A stretch of 64,000 nucleotides of DNA. Origin: Pteria penguin (taxonomy: Eukaryota; Mollusca; Bivalvia; Pterioida; Pteriidae). Position numbers and translations under genes: made by a program. The notes under the pieces are model-generated. The model was not told the DNA's origin, did no database searches, and worked only from the letters and a program-made list of their open reading frames with translations. Positions 61,901 to 64,000 of the stretch are shown in pieces. Positions within the stretch are counted from its first letter, which is position 1, and every line of letters starts with the position of its first letter. Where the stretch lies: positions 51,327,501-51,391,500 of the forward strand of contig CM068587.1 in the NCBI GenBank assembly GCA_035048485.1, given 5' to 3'.

Positions 61901-63360
61901 GGCTTAGAGACGGCTTTGTTGAAAGAACTGACGTGTTGCGTTTCGGGTGATTTATTAAAAAAAAAAAGTTGTAGTAAAACTTGCTTACGATCCATACTGT
62001 GATAGGATTAAAGTTAGCTAGTTGTAAAAAAAAAAAAACGACAAGCGGGTGCTTACCCCACGGTGGGTTGGGCTTATCAGTATACAAACCACCATAACGC
62101 CAATCAGACCAATGTCCTTGGTTGGATTTGGTGATTTGGTACATTGAATGTCAGCCCTCTATTCATCATGACTTTCTATACATGCCCTCTGCAAGAGTGT
62201 TAGATTTGCGTTCATTTATCGGGGCAACTAAAGTCCTCAATCGAGTCATCCCTGAATGTGACTCACTTACCGCCCCCTCTCGTTGAGGTGACTGACGGCT
62301 TGGACTCGAACAACAATACCTACTGTCTGGGCACGGTCCCTCCTGTCAAACATTGAGTTATATTTGGCGGGTAACAGTGTGATACTGGACGAATCCATTA
62401 TTAAAAGGGCGTTAGTCCTTGCAAATAAAGGAACTCAGTTCTCTATTAAATGATTTAAAAAGCCGCCTGATGTATTCCATAACCCCAGGAGTTATTTTCA
62501 ATTTATTTGTCTTCATATAGATAAGTGCTTTTATATAGACTCTATATAAAAGAACTTACCTATATGAAGACAAGTAAATTGAAAATAATAATAGAGATTA
62601 CACAAATTTCAGCACTCCCCTCTTCAAATCATCTTCGATCGTTCTAGATGACGTCATAGTGCGCGTGACGTTTACTTCATATAAAGTTTCCTATAGAAAA
62701 AGTCCTATCAAATTTTTAAATCCTTCATAGTTTTGTTATTTATACATTTCTCACTACGAAAATATGCCGAGGAATTACGACAAGACAAATTTGAAAGGTG
62801 TACGTTAACAGTTTTCTCTATTTATATTGATTTGTTGAAATATTAAGTAAAATCCCCTTCCTGTTATGTGTATGATTTTGGTTTTTGGTTCTTGCATCCA
62901 TACACTCCTACATGATCTGGTATTATTTACTTACATCATCTGCGTCATCAGACACTTTTTCTGTCGGCTGAACATCACAGAGAAAAGGAACTTCACTGAA
63001 TAGCAAAATAGGATATCACTATATATACAAAATTGAAAAATTGTTTATTACATTTTTTGCAATAGAAATGCTGTTCAGTGCATGCATTTCATGTGATGTT
63101 ATTATTGTTCATCACATCTTACGAAATAGAAATTACATATAGTTTTTCTTACATTTTACCCAAAACAAATATTATTTCTTACATTTATGCGCCACCAATG
63201 TTATTCACTGCACATTTAGTTCAAAGATCTGTTATTACAATGCATACACATGTAACTGTAGGTTCGTCACCTATACTTTACTTACTCATTATTGGGTAAT
63301 AATCGCACAAATCCTTCTTCCTCCACAAAGTCGCTCGCCAAACAAACTTCGTTGATAGCT
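46959..63360 (-). CDS. FN3 plus P-loop GTPase with Cys-rich C-terminus (5' exons off window)
   Basis: Exons 5' to 3': 63360-63286, 62995-62935, 59601-59154, 56279-56095, 48272-46959, all with AG/GT borders and consistent phases; about 693 residues visible. Residues ~50-140 are a fibronectin type III domain (LRPNTGYIFKVRMVYDD). G1 is GATGAGKST (~210), G3 is DTPGFGD (~285) and a G4-like ITFVDG follows. Later there are coiled-coil stretches around a Cys/His-rich segment (~507-550, starting NCKYCKKTCHFPC). The fold recalls AIG1/GIMAP- or septin-like GTPases, and the Cys-rich pattern recalls uncharacterised fish and mollusc proteins, some fused to stonustoxin-like N-termini; that link is from memory. 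A GGTATGT at 64000-63994 could be the donor of the preceding exon. Probably cytosolic; role unknown. Confidence 0.88.
48585..54620 (-). pseudogene. LINE ORF2: endonuclease and reverse transcriptase, broken
   Basis: The endonuclease part (~54620-53400) shows NVCGLR, GLCETKLSDHD, IIMGDLNSR and a SDIHCPLEL end. A one-base frame change lies near 53400-53430, after which the linker continues to ~52965. After the inserted element the reverse transcriptase resumes at ~50399 with AFIDFSKAFDTV, GLRQGENLSP and LLYADDTILI. One in-frame TAG (50015-50013) interrupts it. The C-terminus has a CNLC...H...C motif. The copy is therefore inactive, though divergence looks modest. Confidence 0.9.
50390..52963 (+). 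mobile_element. non-coding element with GCTCACCTGAG inverted ends, inserted in the LINE
   Basis: Left end GGCCTATATCGCTCACCTGA, right end GGCTCAGGTGAGCT; the 11-bp ends are exact inverted copies (50413-50423 and 52947-52957). The interior repeats ~0.5-0.9 kb modules (CTATGGTGGCGCCACCTGTA, AACCAATTTGGATGA) and ends with a (GACGGAC)n run. No coding capacity. A second, shorter copy is at 59900-61593. Confidence 0.8.
54621..55433 (-). CDS. LINE ORF1 protein (RNA-binding chaperone type)
   Basis: 270 residues. N-terminal coiled coil (~20-60), then an L1-ORF1-like RRM/CTD region with LVFSGIEE, FEQVHRLGQ, RPRAIVAKFSSYKQRELIRR and a VRFVADKLYIND end, then an Arg/Gly-rich tail (RRGNGRGRGHARGRR). The first ATG directly follows a stop, so the natural N-terminus may be longer in an intact copy. 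The TAG at 54623-54621 is followed in the same frame by ORF2. Confidence 0.85.
   Translation of the reverse strand: MYDDVQKDVVSIKENLTKNAQAVSKHIHDVKCSVDENASYLNELTRKNSQLKDTVLDLQCRSMRDNLVFSGIEETSGENTEELLHDFIKDELEIDEEIRFEQVHRLGQPVDTIDNNKVQRPRAIVAKFSSYKQRELIRRSGPMLRGKPFGINEQYPREVVNTRKLLLPAYREAKKNKSKVRFVADKLYINDRRVYPDDIDLPIEETSADVRVRGGTSYSEVAGRSSRPRSRGNDDDLYPPSGYLTDQQRIPRRGNGRGRGHARGRRPALR
55558..55692 (-). mobile_element. SINE 3' fragment
   Basis: GATTGATTGATTGG tail and body (TTTTACGACACTCTACTATT, ATCTGCCTGACGCATCG, GTAACGGACCCTCCCGAAGG); the tRNA-like head is missing. Confidence 0.75.
56336..56525 (-). mobile_element. decayed SINE
   Basis: CACCTGCCTGATGCATTGCT, GACACGGGGTCTCAGCTTCT and GGAATCTAACCCAGGAAT are diverged versions of the family body and B box. 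Confidence 0.6.
57074..57344 (-). mobile_element. tRNA-derived SINE (full length)
   Basis: Minus strand head GCCGGCGTGGCCTAGTGGTA with B box GGGTTCGATTCCC, complete body and an AATCAATCAATTAA tail. It lies immediately left of the minisatellite that shares its internal sequence. Confidence 0.88.
57357..58470 (+). repeat. ~46-bp minisatellite derived from the SINE body
   Basis: About 24 units of GACAGTATAAACCGAGGCCC+CGTGTCACGGTATACGTGGACACGT. The order and wording match a piece of the SINE at 33508-33560 (GACAGCAAAAACGAGGTCCC then GTCACGGTAGGCGTGGCACGT). Two unit types alternate (TGTCACGGTATACG and TGTAACGCAAATACG). Confidence 0.92.
58520..58820 (+). repeat. AAC/ACC trinucleotide runs
   Basis: CAACAACAACAAAT near 58535 and a (CCA)n(CAA)n run at 58783-58820. 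The stretch between looks unique. Confidence 0.85.
59900..61593 (+). mobile_element. second copy of the GCTCACCTGAG element
   Basis: Starts GGCCCGCTCACCTGAGTACC and ends near AGCCTTTAGCTAAGGTGAAC, with mutations in the right inverted end. Shares long modules with 50390-52963 and ends in a GACGGACGGACGACG run. In the GTPase intron between the exons at 62935 and 59601. Confidence 0.78.
62492..62589. repeat. 98-nt hairpin with ~45-nt arms
   Basis: Left arm TTATTTTCAATTTATTTGTC+TTCATATAGATAAGTGC; the right arm is its near-complete reverse complement, with a very short loop around TATATAGACTCTATATA. It could be a small foldback element or a hairpin RNA. In a GTPase-gene intron. Confidence 0.8.
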
Positions 63361-63613
63361 CTGTAATATAACATTGTTTTGTTTCAAAGTTAAGGGGATC
63401 GAACTCTATATACCTACAGCAGAGGAAACCTGTCTAGTATGGGGAATACTCATACATTAAACTGATATAGAAAATGACGCACATGTGTGTCAATGTAAAG
63501 ATTTCGCTACAGAACTGTACAGGTGGGTTCTTAAGGGCTAGGGAGAACCTTCGAAAACGTTACAAATTCTGAGAATGGAGTTTTGTGTTGTGAGAGTCAA
63601 CAGTAAGACGAAT

Positions 63614-63781
<168 letters not shown>

Positions 63782-64000
63782 TTTACATAATTGGATAATC
63801 AAAGAGATTGTGGTCTACCTACTTTTTTAGTATATGATTCGATCCCTGTATCAAGCTGTTCAGTTATATAGGGATTGTTAACTTACTACAATCCTGTAGT
63901 ATGTTAAAGACAGAGTTGCTGATGTAAATCTTTCATCAAGGAATCTACTAGTTTTTATGAAAATTACAAATTGACAATTGCAGTCACTGACAAACATACC

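Noticed and set aside
61800..62460. LTR or leader of a retrotransposon (GC-richer segment)
   Set aside because: No paired LTR, primer site or coding sequence could be shown.
63880..64000. 40-codon open frame at the right edge, minus strand
   Set aside because: Its GTAAGT donor gives phase 0, which does not fit the exon at 63360, and a donor-like GGTATGT lies at its start; more likely intron.

Overview
The window is eukaryotic genomic DNA: AT-rich, with widely spaced GT-AG introns, TATA promoters, poly(A) signals, tRNA-derived SINEs, a LINE, foldback elements and many minisatellites. A secreted C1q-domain gene, an LRRC9 orthologue, an FN3-GTPase gene and the SINE types together suggest a lophotrochozoan, most likely a bivalve mollusc. 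The organism assignment is inference; the exon structures are read directly from splice sites and reading frame.

Layout. 1-25.9 kb: LRRC9 on the minus strand, 24 coding exons traced with consistent splice phases (1,106 codons from the start codon to the left part of the window; the C-terminal exons lie off the left edge). Its introns hold minisatellites (25, 51, 52/158, 60 and 62 bp units), foldback elements and SINEs. 26-30.7 kb: repeat-rich spacer with tandem 0.29 kb repeats, foldback elements with composite arms, palindromes and one orphan candidate exon. 30.8-32.3 kb: a two-exon secreted coiled-coil/C1q gene on the plus strand. 32.3-35 kb: microsatellites, a SINE and a ~130 nt poly-C tract.

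35.0-44.9 kb holds the most unusual item: two divergently transcribed paralogues (A, minus, 35020-37079; B, plus, 43492-44833). Each encodes a signal peptide, four or five ~30-residue strongly basic repeats separated by acidic N-glycosylation-sequon linkers, a conserved CFC module and an Asp/Glu-rich C-terminal tail. Exon 1 length, intron phase and ~70 bp of promoter (TACGTCA motif plus TATAAATA) are nearly the same in both. I recognise no known family. The 6.4 kb between them contains a 33-bp minisatellite with embedded SINE pieces and a foldback element.

45-64 kb: a GTAT/SINE tandem duplication, then a minus-strand gene encoding an FN3 domain, a P-loop GTPase domain and a Cys-rich/coiled-coil C-terminus (exons from 63360 to 46959; 5' exons are off the right edge). 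The intron between its P-loop exon and its DTPGFGD exon carries a 5'-truncated, mutated LINE that is itself interrupted by a 2.6 kb repeat element. A second intron holds a SINE followed by a ~1.1 kb minisatellite that appears to have grown from part of that SINE family.

The genes look functionally unrelated (probable ciliary/LRR scaffold, innate-immune lectin-like, GTPase, secreted repeat proteins). There is no operon-like logic except the divergent A/B pair.
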